Below, one piece after another: positions 1 to 8,391 of a stretch of 57,729 bases of DNA. Both the position numbers and the translations under genes were made by a program. Position 1 is the stretch's first letter. Every line of letters starts with the position of its first letter. Origin of the DNA: Firmicutes bacterium CAG:194 (GTDB lineage Bacteria > Bacillota > Clostridia > Lachnospirales > Lachnospiraceae); the NCBI GenBank assembly GCA_000432915.1, contig HF995227.1:1-57729 (forward strand), written 5' to 3'. The notes below the pieces were generated by a model. It saw nothing but the letters and a program-made list of their open reading frames with translations, did no database searches and was not told where the DNA came from.

Positions 1-9
1 CCGCTCTTG
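1..9. repeat. Left copy of the 9-bp terminal overlap
   Basis: CCGCTCTTG at 1-9 is identical to 57721-57729. Both copies lie at the same codons (Ala-Arg-Ala) of an ABC ATPase reading frame, so one copy joins the two ends in frame. Confidence 0.95.
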
Positions 10-469
10 CGATCGCTACCATCTGCTGGATTGCGATAGAGCAGCTAGCAAGCTGCTGGGTTGCTTTTGCCGGTATATCAAGCGACTGCAGAATATCATC
101 TGCCGCCTTATTCATTTTCTTCCAGTTCTGTCCTACGCCCTTTGTTCTGCCAATAAACATATTTTCTGCTACAGACAGATTCGGACAGAGTGTAATTTCC
201 TGATATACAGTACTGATACCAAGATTTTGTGCATCCTGCGGAGAACGGATCACCGCCTCTTTCTCCATTCCTTTCAGATAAATATGTCCTTCATCTTTTG
301 TATAAACACCTGTCAGCACCTTGATCAATGTTGATTTTCCCGCACCGTTTTCACCCATCAGTGCATGGATCTCTCCCTCGCACAGATTAAAATCCACATT
401 CTGTAGTGCCTTTACGCCGGGGAAGCTTTTATAAATACCTTTCACTTCAAGTACTCTGTTTTCTTTCAC
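1..469 (-). CDS. Sugar ABC transporter ATPase, N-terminal part (YtfR-like), cut by window start
   Basis: Seen: an open frame from a GTG at 469 (GGAGG seven bases upstream) running off the left edge after 156 codons. It carries a Walker A motif (GENGAGKST, around residue 36), a Q-loop region (TVYQE) and the start of the signature region (SIAIQQMVAIARA). These mark the first nucleotide-binding domain of the double-domain ATPases that drive RbsA/MglA/YtfR-type sugar importers at the inner face of the membrane. It follows the binding protein gene at 555-1607 in the same direction. The missing part matches the frame at the right edge of the window (56669-57729): joined through the shared nine bases, the protein would be about 506 aa, the usual family length. 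Inference: pentose or galactofuranose-type substrate, from the neighbouring ribulokinase-like and araD genes. Confidence 0.93.
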   Translation of the reverse strand, partial: MKENRVLEVKGIYKSFPGVKALQNVDFNLCEGEIHALMGENGAGKSTLIKVLTGVYTKDEGHIYLKGMEKEAVIRSPQDAQNLGISTVYQEITLCPNLSVAENMFIGRTKGVGQNWKKMNKAADDILQSLDIPAKATQQLASCSIAIQQMVAIARA

Positions 470-487
470 CCTGCATCCTCCTTCCTA

Positions 488-531
488 TAAAAAGGGAGCG
501 CAAGGCAGCTTTTTTGCTGCGCTGCGCTCCC
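488..531 (-). terminator. Intercistronic hairpin with U-tract between binding protein and ATPase
   Basis: On the minus strand a 16-bp stem with one mismatch (arms 516-531 and 494-509) is followed by TTTTTAT. It lies between the binding protein stop (555) and the ATPase start (469). Inference: a partial terminator or 3' stabiliser that lets the binding protein be made in excess over the membrane components, as in many sugar importers. Confidence 0.85.
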
Positions 532-554
532 GGCTGTTTGTATGATCGTGGATC

Positions 555-1607
555 TTAGATTCCGTAGTTGTCTACATCTTCCTGTGTGATCGTTGTAGCA
601 TCAAAGCCTTTTTCATCCATGATGATTGTCTTTTCAGAGATTGTCTCACCATTTTCAATCTTCTTGATGATGTCATCGATGTAAGAAGCCTGGAATGGGT
701 TACACTGTCCGTCGTAGTTCCAGTTCTGGTTTAATAATTCTTCAAGTGCCCACTTATTGCAGTCAAATCCCATAACGATTACGTCTTTGCCTACACCGTG
801 AGGAATATTCGCTTTATCAAGAGCCGCTACAGCACCTTTTGCCATATCATCGTTTTCAGCATAGATGACATTGAAGGATTTACCTGAGTCGATAACAGAC
901 TGTACGATCTGCTGTGCTTTTTCTGAGTTCCATTCAGCGGTCTGCTGTGTTACAAGATTCCATCCGTCAGATGCAACTGTATCATTTAAAGCACCTGTAC
1001 GACCCTGCTGTGCTGCAGAACCCATAACACCCTGTAAATGAATGATATTGTATTCATCAAGGTTCTGGCCCTTTAACCATTCAACTGCTGTTTCTCCTTC
1101 TTTTGCCATATCGGAAACGATAGATGCTTCGTAAAGGCTCTCATCTGCATCGATCGTACGATCGAATAAGATAACTCTGATTCCTGCATCCTGTGCATCC
1201 TGCAGAACTGAATCCCAGCCTGCTGTATCTGCTGCGGAGAGAAGAAGATAATCAACACCGTCCTGAATGAACTTCTGTGCTGCTGTGATCTGTTCATCAT
1301 TCTTTAAGCTGTATGCGAATGATGCTTCATATCCATTTTCTTCTGTGAACATTGCTTTCATATCTTTATCGTTTGCCGTACGATATCCTGATTCATTCGG
1401 ATCATTATTGATGATACCTACCTTGATCAGATCTCCTGATGCTGCAGGTGCTTCTGCATCTGCACTTGCATCTGTGCTTTCCTCTGTGCTTTCCTCTGTG
1501 CTGCTGTCAGCAGGAGCTGTTGTGTCTGCTGCGCTGCTTCCGCATCCTACCAGCATTGTTGCGATCATTGCGGTGCTAAGTAAAATCCCTAATAATTTCT
1601 TTTTCAT
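555..1607 (-). CDS. Sugar ABC transporter substrate-binding lipoprotein 1 (YtfQ/RbsB family)
   Basis: 350 aa. An N-terminal lipoprotein signal ends in the lipobox LVGC (Cys22), followed by a Ser/Thr/Glu/Ala-rich linker to about residue 58, then a periplasmic-binding-protein type 1 fold (starting KVGIINND, with VDYLLLSAAD, DAGIRVILFDRT, GTVGS-like MGSAAQQGRT, VIYAENDDMAKGA and VIVMGFDCN). The layout matches YtfQ-type galactofuranose/arabinose binding proteins, although the first strand is divergent. A clear AAAGGAGG lies eight bases before the ATG. It sits between a YesM/YesN-type sensor pair and the importer ATPase, so it should be the extracytoplasmic receptor of that importer. A second, different binding protein (53458-54495) lies beyond the permeases if the window ends are joined. 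Exact sugar not determinable. Confidence 0.92.
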   Translation of the reverse strand: MKKKLLGILLSTAMIATMLVGCGSSAADTTAPADSSTEESTEESTDASADAEAPAASGDLIKVGIINNDPNESGYRTANDKDMKAMFTEENGYEASFAYSLKNDEQITAAQKFIQDGVDYLLLSAADTAGWDSVLQDAQDAGIRVILFDRTIDADESLYEASIVSDMAKEGETAVEWLKGQNLDEYNIIHLQGVMGSAAQQGRTGALNDTVASDGWNLVTQQTAEWNSEKAQQIVQSVIDSGKSFNVIYAENDDMAKGAVAALDKANIPHGVGKDVIVMGFDCNKWALEELLNQNWNYDGQCNPFQASYIDDIIKKIENGETISEKTIIMDEKGFDATTITQEDVDNYGI

Positions 1608-1760
1608 GGCGTATCCTCCTTTTTGCTTGTTACCACGTTTTTGATGATCTAATCATAACGTAATCTGCCGGCAAAAAATACGGAGTTTCTTTTGAATAAA
1701 GTGTAAATTTTTTCTAATATTCGGGATGTTATTATTTTTTTTAAGAAAAAGTTGAATTTT

Positions 1761-3215
1761 TTACGAAATATGTTTGATTTTATTGCATGGAATCCTGACA
1801 TAGACTCTTGTCCATTCCCCATACTCGCTTTCCAATTGTAATCCATACCCCTGTCCATAATTCAGACAGATTCTCTGCTGCACATTATAAAGTCCAAATC
1901 CGCTTGGATTTTCCTTCTCCTCTATTTCACCATCCAATACTTTTTTCAGACGGATCAGCTTTTCCGGATCAATCCCGCTTCCGTCGTCATAAACTTCAAA
2001 TATCAGATAATCTCCCTCTATCTGTCCGCTGATACGGATATGCCCCAGCCTTCTTTTGTTTTTAATGCCATGATACAATGCATTTTCAACAAGAGGCTGC
2101 AATGTCATTTTTAATATTTTGTATTGATACAACTCTTCCGGTATTTCTATTTCATACTCCAGAATATCCTGATAGCGGAACTGCTGGATCTGGAGATAAC
2201 TTTGGATATGCAGCTCTTCTTCCTGCACCGTAATAAAATCCTGCCCCTTCGAAAGTGTTGTACGAAAAAAATCAGAAAGCGAAGATACCATATTGACGAC
2301 CTGCTCTTTTTCGCCTGCCTCTGCCAGCCAGATGATCGTATCCAGCGTATTATATAAAAAATGCGGATTAATCTGCGCCTGCAGGAGCTTCAGCTCTGTT
2401 GCTTTCAGATTGAGCTGCTCCACTTTGATCCCTTCTACAAGATTGCCGATCTGCTCCACCATCTGGTTAAAACTTGTGCTTAAGATCGCCATTTCATCAT
2501 CATTGCCACCTTTTGCCCGGACTGCAAAATCACCCTGTCCAGCAATTCTGGTTGCTTCACACAAGCTTTCGATCGGTTTTGTGATTCTCAGCATGATCTT
2601 CCGACTGATGATGAGTGCTGCTGCCAGGATTAAAACAAAGCTTACTGTCACCGTCCGTGTTGCCTGATCCACATCCATTCGGATATCACTTCTGAGGTTT
2701 TCCAGATTTGTCGCCTGATAATAAATATACTGCTGGATCTGATCCTGGATCAGCTGTGTCAAAATACGGATATTAACATCCAAACGTTCCATATTTTTAT
2801 CGTATTGCCCGGAAATCAGCGCATCCTTCTCTATTTCTTCCACACGATCCTCTAATGTATCCAGTGCTTTCAATATCATCGTCAGCTGATTCTTCGCATA
2901 CTCGTCCTCTGTGGCATCATACATCTTCTGAAAGGACTGCCTTGCATCATCTATCATTTCATGCGGCTTTTGCGTATCGACAAGCTCCTTGGCACGTTCA
3001 GAGTTTACCGCAATGATATACATGATGTAATCCATATCATCCTTAAAATTGATATTATATGCATTAGCCATTTCAATCTTTCCAACGATCGCATCATAAC
3101 GATCCGCAAAACTGTAGATCATAATGATCAGGTAGATAATGATCACAACCAGCGGCAGCAGACAAATACCCATCAACATATTCAGACGTTGTTTCAGCAA
3201 CGAATTCTTTTTCAA
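1761..3215 (-). CDS. Sensor histidine kinase, YesM/LytS class
   Basis: 484 aa. Start is a TTG at 3215 with AGGAGG five bases upstream; no ATG is equally well placed. Two membrane segments (about 13-36 and 188-206) bracket an extracytoplasmic helical region of about 150 residues; a HAMP linker follows (about 207-260), then the His_kinase domain with the phospho-acceptor in NPHFLYN (His285) and a HATPase domain with the N-box LQPLVENALYHG (about 373-384) and a G-box near GFGLYN. This class pairs with AraC-type response regulators and senses carbohydrates, often through a binding protein. It starts 14 bases after the regulator gene and is followed by binding protein 1, so it probably controls the importer operon. 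Confidence 0.93.
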   Translation of the reverse strand: MKKNSLLKQRLNMLMGICLLPLVVIIIYLIIMIYSFADRYDAIVGKIEMANAYNINFKDDMDYIMYIIAVNSERAKELVDTQKPHEMIDDARQSFQKMYDATEDEYAKNQLTMILKALDTLEDRVEEIEKDALISGQYDKNMERLDVNIRILTQLIQDQIQQYIYYQATNLENLRSDIRMDVDQATRTVTVSFVLILAAALIISRKIMLRITKPIESLCEATRIAGQGDFAVRAKGGNDDEMAILSTSFNQMVEQIGNLVEGIKVEQLNLKATELKLLQAQINPHFLYNTLDTIIWLAEAGEKEQVVNMVSSLSDFFRTTLSKGQDFITVQEEELHIQSYLQIQQFRYQDILEYEIEIPEELYQYKILKMTLQPLVENALYHGIKNKRRLGHIRISGQIEGDYLIFEVYDDGSGIDPEKLIRLKKVLDGEIEEKENPSGFGLYNVQQRICLNYGQGYGLQLESEYGEWTRVYVRIPCNKIKHIS

Positions 3216-3229
3216 AACTGCCTCCTGTC

Positions 3230-4852
3230 TTATACCTGTGTACGGAATTCACGCGGGGTACACTTTTGTACTTTTTTAAACAGATAACTGAAATAATGCG
3301 CATCCTTGTAGCCAACTGCATACGCAATTTCTGCCGTTTTCATTGTACTGCTCCGCAGAAGCTGCTTTGCCCTTTCCATTCTGACGTTTGTCAAATATTC
3401 AATAAAGGTTTCTCCCATTTCCTTACTGAATATTGTACTGAAATGACTTGGACTGATATTTACACTTGCAGCCACTTGATTCAGTGAAATATCTTCTTCC
3501 TCATAATGATGCTCGATGTAGGAAACAGCCTCTTTTAAAAGATCACTGTAACGCTTCCTTGACACAGACTCCCGACATTCCAATGTTGCATCGAGTACTT
3601 TTTTGATATATTCTTTTGTCTGCTCTATTGTCTGTATCACCTGTTCCATTTCCTTCAGATCACCGCAACGCTCTACCAGTTCTTTTGAGGAAAATCCAAG
3701 CCTTTCCAGAAAAGCTACCGCAGCCAGATAAAAATCCATGGCAACATACTGTCTGAACATCAGTGACTGGACACTCTTTTCACCCAGACTCATAAAATAA
3801 TCATCTACAAAGTTGGAAACTTCCCTGCGCAGACCTGTATGAATGAAATTCTCAATAATTTTGTGATTGAGTTTATCAACCTGTACAGAACTGATCAGAA
3901 GTTCTTCATTTTCATTCTTTTCAGTCTGCGGATTTTCGGATGATCCGACATCTCTGACCGGTATTTCCAAAATCTGGTTCCACTTTTTAAAATACTGGAA
4001 AGCAAACTTCTTTTCAGCCTCTTTCAGAGAATTTTTGATCTCCCTGAGTCTTTCCACCGGATTTCCGAGTGCTCCGAAGTATTCCACCGGCGGATCTGTT
4101 TTTTCTGTGATCTGTCTGACTGCCTTTCTGCAGCTTTCAATCCGCCTCTCCATCTTCTCTGCATCATCCGCAGTCAGTAAGAAGAGCCATTCATCCACGC
4201 CTCTCCGGAAAGAAAATACACCGCTTAACGTATCCAGCGCGCTCTCAATTTCCGCATACGTCTCCTGCTTTCCCCCGTTTTCGGTAATTTTTAAAAGCAG
4301 TATATTATATAAGGGCGCACTCAGATCCATCCCCAGAGATTCTCCTGTCTCCAGTATTTGAGCCAGACTTAGATTCTGTGCTATGATCTGGTTTAAAAAC
4401 CGTTCTTTTTCCAGCTCACGGTTTTCCTTCATATCTTCTCTATACTTCTTGATCAGTTCTTTTTCTTCCTGCTCCTGTCTGATCACTTCTTTCACCTGTG
4501 CGAGCACATCCAGAAGCTTTGCGGAAGAGATTGGTTTCAACAAATATTCCGCAACCTGTAATTTGATCGCCTCTTTCGCATATTCAAATTCGTCATATCC
4601 GCTCAGGATCAATATTTTGGTTGCGGGAAGTTCTTTTCTGACCAGCTTACTAAGCTGTAATCCATCCATAAAAGGCATTTTGATATCTGTGATCAGAATA
4701 TCCGGCTTCGTCTTTAAGATCATCGGATATGCGAGTTCACCATCTCCCGCTTCTCCCACAAACTCATATCCTTCTTTTCCCCAGTCAATACTGTTTTTGA
4801 TTCCCTTACGGATTGCAATTTCATCTTCCACCAAAAAAATCTTTATCATCAT
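3230..4852 (-). CDS. Response regulator with AraC-type DNA-binding domain (YesN class)
   Basis: 540 aa. An N-terminal receiver domain (residues 1-125) has the acidic pair in VEDE, the phospho-acceptor Asp56 in ILITDIKMP, the Thr/Ser position in ILSGYDEF and Lys106 in YLLKPI. A middle region of about 300 residues with coiled-coil stretches (around 120-165) has no family I can name. The last 100 residues are a double helix-turn-helix of AraC type (SLNQVAASVNISPSHFS and TAEIAYAVGYKDAHYFSYLFKK). Two consecutive ATGs are possible (4852, 4849); the ribosome site is weak. It is the first gene of the sensor-transporter cluster; an 18-bp perfect palindrome lies just upstream. Inference: phosphorylated by the 1761-3215 kinase and activates the transporter genes. 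Confidence 0.93.
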   Translation of the reverse strand: MMIKIFLVEDEIAIRKGIKNSIDWGKEGYEFVGEAGDGELAYPMILKTKPDILITDIKMPFMDGLQLSKLVRKELPATKILILSGYDEFEYAKEAIKLQVAEYLLKPISSAKLLDVLAQVKEVIRQEQEEKELIKKYREDMKENRELEKERFLNQIIAQNLSLAQILETGESLGMDLSAPLYNILLLKITENGGKQETYAEIESALDTLSGVFSFRRGVDEWLFLLTADDAEKMERRIESCRKAVRQITEKTDPPVEYFGALGNPVERLREIKNSLKEAEKKFAFQYFKKWNQILEIPVRDVGSSENPQTEKNENEELLISSVQVDKLNHKIIENFIHTGLRREVSNFVDDYFMSLGEKSVQSLMFRQYVAMDFYLAAVAFLERLGFSSKELVERCGDLKEMEQVIQTIEQTKEYIKKVLDATLECRESVSRKRYSDLLKEAVSYIEHHYEEEDISLNQVAASVNISPSHFSTIFSKEMGETFIEYLTNVRMERAKQLLRSSTMKTAEIAYAVGYKDAHYFSYLFKKVQKCTPREFRTQV

Positions 4853-4864
4853 CCGAGCCCCCAG

Positions 4865-4882
4865 AAAAATAGTACTATTTTT
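4865..4882. promoter_or_regulatory. Perfect 18-bp palindrome upstream of the response regulator
   Basis: AAAAATAGTACTATTTTT lies 13-30 bases upstream of the regulator start. On the minus strand a possible -10 (TATAAG) precedes it, but I see no good -35. It is a candidate operator near the transcription start; which protein binds is unknown. Confidence 0.5.
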
Positions 4883-4915
4883 ATCATCTTATATAATTTG
4901 CCGAAAAATAGCAAT

Positions 4916-4946
4916 AAATAAATCCGGTCTTCTAACAGACCGGATT
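4916..4946 (-). terminator. Terminator-like hairpin after the zinc-ribbon membrane protein
   Basis: A perfect 10-bp stem (4921-4930 with 4937-4946; arm AATCCGGTCT) ten bases past the stop of the 4956-5561 gene, followed on the minus strand by the T-rich TTATTTATT. The U-tract is imperfect. Confidence 0.7.
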
Positions 4947-4955
4947 CCAATCCCT

Positions 4956-5561
4956 TTACGCATTTATATAGCTGCCACAATACGGACACTTGCTGGAATA
5001 CCCCGTTGCAGCCTGAAAGCTGGAACCACAGTTCGGGCAGGAAACAGCCACCATTTTCAGCTGCATCGGATCTACCGGCTTGTCATCCATCAGTTCTTCC
5101 TCTCCCGGCAGATATTCACTTCTGACAGATTTCGGATCATAGTCATATTTATCCCGGTAGCAATAAATGTCAACGGTCATTCCGATAGGAAGCATTTTAG
5201 AGGAACCCTTTTCAAAACATGTCGGAATGACAGCCTCTCTTTCTGTGTGCGTTTCATCGAAATAGTGCACCACTGTATTGACTGTATAAGAGTTATTTAC
5301 CGTAAAAGAGGTATTCTCCACATAGCTGTACACTTTCGCCACATACTTTTTCCCTTTTTTCCGAATTCTCCCTTTGACACTCTTATGTATTACAATTCCC
5401 GCCAGAAATCCAATACCAATCACCACAAAAATAAGCGGCATAAAAACTGCTCCTCCTGCCTCTGCAAAGCCTCCTGAAGTTATAAATACCAGAAATACAC
5501 CTCCGCCAATTATCACATAGGCAGCACCCATGATTCCCAGAATAAAATATATCACACCCAT
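4956..5561 (-). CDS. Membrane protein with C-terminal zinc ribbon (DUF3592-like middle), function unknown
   Basis: 201 aa. Two hydrophobic segments at about 3-28 and 40-58 are followed by a basic stretch (KGRIRKKGKK) and a beta-rich region (KVYSYVENTSF...VHYF) that resembles DUF3592-type domains. The C-terminus carries a four-cysteine ribbon, CPNCG at about 176 and CPYCG at about 193, separated by 12 residues. The topology predicts a cytoplasmic C-terminal zinc ribbon. AAAGGAAA precedes the ATG. It appears monocistronic, with a hairpin terminator after the stop; neighbours (AraC-type regulator, tadA) give no functional hint. Confidence 0.8.
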   Translation of the reverse strand: MGVIYFILGIMGAAYVIIGGGVFLVFITSGGFAEAGGAVFMPLIFVVIGIGFLAGIVIHKSVKGRIRKKGKKYVAKVYSYVENTSFTVNNSYTVNTVVHYFDETHTEREAVIPTCFEKGSSKMLPIGMTVDIYCYRDKYDYDPKSVRSEYLPGEEELMDDKPVDPMQLKMVAVSCPNCGSSFQAATGYSSKCPYCGSYINA

Positions 5562-5634
5562 CTCGTTTCCTTTCTTCCGTCACCTATAACGCATCTGAAC
5601 CGATAAGATCATTTTGTCTCGCAGAACAGTTCCA

Positions 5635-6240
5635 TTATTTCCTATTGCAAATACCACTACCGTCTGTTTCATGCAGGCGTTTTCTAAGTCCGGCAAAAAA
5701 CTGTTTCAAAATCTGGCTGCATTCCGCTTCGCAGACACCATAGGTGGTCTGCACCTGATGGTTGAACTGCTTCATCGTAAACAGATTCAGTATAGAACCG
5801 GCGCAGCCTGCTTTCGGATTCATCGCTCCGATCACAACCTCCTTGACACGCGCCTGCACGATCGCGCCCGCGCACATCTGGCATGGCTCCAATGTCACAT
5901 AAAGTGTGCATTCCTCAAGCCGCCAGTCATTTAATTTTTTACTTGCTTTCCGAATGGCCGTGATCTCCGCATGCGATAATGTGCTCTTATCGGTATTGCG
6001 TCTGTTATAGCCGCGTCCGATCACTTTTCCGTCCTGTACGATCACACAGCCGATCGGTACTTCGCCAAGCTCTTTTGCCTTTTTCGCCTGCAAAAGAGCC
6101 TGTTTCATAAACTTCTCATCTGTTTTTTGTTTCAGTATAAGTGCCTGCTGCCTTGCTTCTTCTTCCTTGCGCAGCTTCTCTTCTTTGGCGCGAAGCCGGT
6201 TTTCCCGGCGTTTTAATTGTTTTTCTGTCAGTTCATGCAT
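5635..6240 (-). CDS. tadA: tRNA-specific adenosine deaminase TadA
   Basis: 201 aa. Converts wobble adenosine 34 of tRNA-Arg(ACG) to inosine. The zinc-dependent deaminase core is complete: HAEITAI (His ligand and catalytic Glu) and LEPCQMCAGA (PCxxC, two Cys ligands), followed by the family's VVIGAMNPKAGCAGS. The usual TadA begins near the segment FMKQALLQAKKA (residue 44); here it is preceded by about 43 residues that are extremely rich in Lys/Arg/Glu and predicted to form a helix or coiled coil. A good ribosome site (GGAAAGATAGG) supports the upstream ATG at 6240, so the extension is probably translated. Divergent from the activase gene at 6472. Confidence 0.93.
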   Translation of the reverse strand: MHELTEKQLKRRENRLRAKEEKLRKEEEARQQALILKQKTDEKFMKQALLQAKKAKELGEVPIGCVIVQDGKVIGRGYNRRNTDKSTLSHAEITAIRKASKKLNDWRLEECTLYVTLEPCQMCAGAIVQARVKEVVIGAMNPKAGCAGSILNLFTMKQFNHQVQTTYGVCEAECSQILKQFFAGLRKRLHETDGSGICNRK

Positions 6241-6471
6241 AACCTATCTTTCCGTTTTATTTCTTTTTCATCCGCTTCTATTATTACCGCAAATGCCTTA
6301 TACTTCTATCATACGGGTTATGCGTAAAAATAACAAGCATTCCCGCATAAAAATAGCTGCACAAAATATCCAGATCCGCTATACCCTCAGACCTTTAAAG
6401 TGTTATACTGTTTATCTGGGACATCGCATCCCCACGGAACGTTTTTTGTGTAATAGGAAAGAAGGCAGCTT

Positions 6472-7215
6472 ATGTTATTTTGCGGTTTACAAAAGACAAC
6501 TTTATTAGATTATCCGGAGCACGTAGCAGCTACTGTTTTTCTCGGTGGCTGTAATTTCCGCTGCCCATATTGCCAGAACAGTGACCTTCTATTAGATCCT
6601 GCTTCTTATGCTGCATACACAAAACAAGATATCCTTTCTTATTTACAAAAAAGAAAGAATATCCTGACAGGTGTCTGTATTACCGGCGGCGAACCGACGA
6701 TCTATCATGATCTGCCTGATTTTCTGGCCGAGGTCAAACAGCTGGGCTATCTGGTCAAGCTTGACTCAAATGGCAGCAATCCTTTCATGCTGCAGACGCT
6801 TTATGAACAGAAGCTGATCGACTACGTGGCAATGGATATCAAATCCGGTCCTTCCGATTATCTGAAGGTGGCAGGACTGACTGATCCGACAGATCACAGT
6901 ACTTCTTATGCCTTTTCCGATGAAATGCTTGCCCGCATCCGCGAAAGCGTGCATTTTCTGATGCACGAGACAGATGAAAGGCGTTTCACCTACGAATTCC
7001 GCACCACAGTCGTCCGCGAGCTGCACAGCGCAGAAACTTTCCGCGAGATAGGTGACTGGATCAAAGGCGCCAAAAGATACTTTCTGCAGTCCTACAAAGA
7101 AAGCGAACGGGTTCTATGCCCCGGCTTTTCTGCCTATTCCCGCATGGAACTGGAGAAGTTTATAGAGATATTGAAACCAAATATCCCTTCGGTCGCACTG
7201 CGGGGCGTAGACTGA
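6472..7215 (+). CDS. Anaerobic ribonucleotide reductase activating protein, NrdG2-type radical SAM
   Basis: 247 aa. Radical SAM enzyme expected to install the glycyl radical on the class III ribonucleotide reductase NrdD. The iron-sulphur cysteines are in GCNFRCPYC (CxxxCxxC, about residues 27-33); the SAM-binding GGEPT lies at about 72, and further barrel motifs (LDSNGSNP, VAMDIKSGP) follow. Length and start (GLQKTTLLDYP) fit the TIGR02495-type group rather than classical NrdG. RBS AGGAAAGAAGG precedes the ATG. No nrdD gene is next to it, so the partner is elsewhere; a different glycyl radical enzyme cannot be excluded. Confidence 0.88.
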   Translation: MLFCGLQKTTLLDYPEHVAATVFLGGCNFRCPYCQNSDLLLDPASYAAYTKQDILSYLQKRKNILTGVCITGGEPTIYHDLPDFLAEVKQLGYLVKLDSNGSNPFMLQTLYEQKLIDYVAMDIKSGPSDYLKVAGLTDPTDHSTSYAFSDEMLARIRESVHFLMHETDERRFTYEFRTTVVRELHSAETFREIGDWIKGAKRYFLQSYKESERVLCPGFSAYSRMELEKFIEILKPNIPSVALRGVD

Positions 7216-7280
7216 TCGAGCTGCCATGCGCCACACTACCGCCTGTTCTGCCTTGTTTGCCGCACTGACCGTTCGCATAT

Positions 7281-8276
7281 TTATCTGACTTTACACAGAA
7301 AATACCCATATGCCCCCATCTGTGGCATTTCTGCTCTGCTTTCTTCCCCAATTTCACAATGTTGCAGATTTTCCGCCTCAATGAAAAGTGGAAAGCCCAT
7401 CATTTTTGCCGCGATCGCTTCCCGCTGGCTAAAATTACCCGGAACACCGATAAACCCGTCACCAGCCACCACATGTCTGTACTGATAATATCCATGCAGC
7501 AAAAAGCTGTTATAATACAGCTCTCTCTGTTTTTCTCCCATGGAAAGAAGCTGCGTCAGATCCTGGATATAGAGCACTTGATTTTCCGGTATTTCAGTCT
7601 CCTTCCTGCTTTCTTTTGTCTCTACCCGGCTCTTGTTTTGCATCTCCTGTGATCGTTCCTCATCTCCCGGCGCCACTTTCGATTCTGATTCCGGTTTCTT
7701 TATTTGGCATTCTTCTGATTTTGATTCTGATTTCTTCATTTGGCATTCTTCTGATTTTGATTCTGATTTCTTCATTTGGCATTCTTCTGATTCTGATTTC
7801 TGCTTTGTTTCTTTCGATTCTTCCGATTTCTTTATCTGGCGTTCCTCAGATTCTGGTTTCTGCTTCATTTTCCCTTCTTTATCTATATCCGGGATCTGCA
7901 TCCTCACATCCGCCTCTTCCACATTCTGTTTTTCCTCTGTGACAGCATCCGCTTCTCCACGGATCTCCTTTCCTCCGGGCAAAAAGATCCTGCAATCCAC
8001 GATCCCTTCCATTTCTTCCGCTTCCTCCAACTTTTGCAAAAACTGCATCTGCCGTCCGCCGGATACAAATACAATATCCCAGCTTTTTTCCTTCTCCTGT
8101 CCGCCCAGAAGATAACGCAGTCTGCAGCTTCCTTTCCCCCCGGCAGCCGGCAGATCCTGCAGTAGAAATTCCACCTTTACCTTCCGCCCCATGACCGTCA
8201 GCTTCCGCAGCCCCGCTTTGGACAACATCTGCTCTCCTTTATACACATAAACATAATCCTTTTTCTGCGTAAACAA
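7281..8276 (-). CDS. Repeat-containing protein with DUF6128-like N- and C-terminal parts, function unknown
   Basis: 331 aa, no signal peptide. The N-terminal 110 residues (start ...DYVYVYKGEQ) and the C-terminal block (VAGDGFIGVPGN...AKMMGFPLF) resemble what I recall as DUF6128, common in Lachnospiraceae; this is from memory. Between them, roughly residues 120-235, lies a highly charged linker of Lys, Glu and Ser with a 12-residue repeat (SEECQMKKSESK and variants), coded by a 36-bp tandem repeat. Start: a TTG at 8276 lies just after an intrinsic-terminator-like hairpin; an ATG at 8228 has a better ribosome site (AAAGGAG, five bases) but would remove the conserved YVYVY start. Convergent with the activase gene. 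Function not assignable. Confidence 0.7.
   Translation of the reverse strand: MFTQKKDYVYVYKGEQMLSKAGLRKLTVMGRKVKVEFLLQDLPAAGGKGSCRLRYLLGGQEKEKSWDIVFVSGGRQMQFLQKLEEAEEMEGIVDCRIFLPGGKEIRGEADAVTEEKQNVEEADVRMQIPDIDKEGKMKQKPESEERQIKKSEESKETKQKSESEECQMKKSESKSEECQMKKSESKSEECQIKKPESESKVAPGDEERSQEMQNKSRVETKESRKETEIPENQVLYIQDLTQLLSMGEKQRELYYNSFLLHGYYQYRHVVAGDGFIGVPGNFSQREAIAAKMMGFPLFIEAENLQHCEIGEESRAEMPQMGAYGYFLCKVR
7705..7800. repeat. 36-bp in-frame tandem repeat
   Basis: The units 7705-7740 and 7741-7776 are identical over 36 bases, and a third, partial unit starts at 7777. Diverged half-units flank the array (about 7676-7704 and 7800-7840). The period is a multiple of three, so copy-number change would lengthen or shorten the Lys/Glu/Ser linker without a frameshift. 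Confidence 0.93.
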
Positions 8277-8325
8277 AATAGCACTTCCCTATATTGAACC
8301 ATTTAATCCAATATATGAAAGTGCT
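8277..8325 (-). terminator. Terminator-like hairpin whose U-tract contains the next start codon
   Basis: Arms 8309-8325 and 8280-8296 pair over 17 bases with two mismatches; on the minus strand the stem is followed by ATTTTGTTT. The TTG of that run is the likely start of the 7281-8276 gene, and the purine-rich bases usable as its ribosome site lie in the 3' arm. Confidence 0.65.
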
Positions 8326-8328
8326 TAT

Positions 8329-8391
8329 AATGTCATGCATTACTTGTCGCATATTTGCGTAGCAAATGTGTGACTGGGAATGCATGACATT
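8329..8391. repeat. Long two-part hairpin after the PucR-type regulator gene
   Basis: A perfect 13-bp outer stem (AATGTCATGCATT with its complement at 8379-8391) encloses a second stem of 13 bp with two wobble pairs (around 8345-8374). It begins at the regulator's stop codon. It has no U-tract of its own and is followed by the terminator-like hairpin at 8277-8325. Confidence 0.75.

Noticed and set aside
4383..5477. 364-aa plus-strand reading frame
   Set aside because: Antisense to the response regulator and the zinc-ribbon protein, both well supported; composition is that of a shadow frame.
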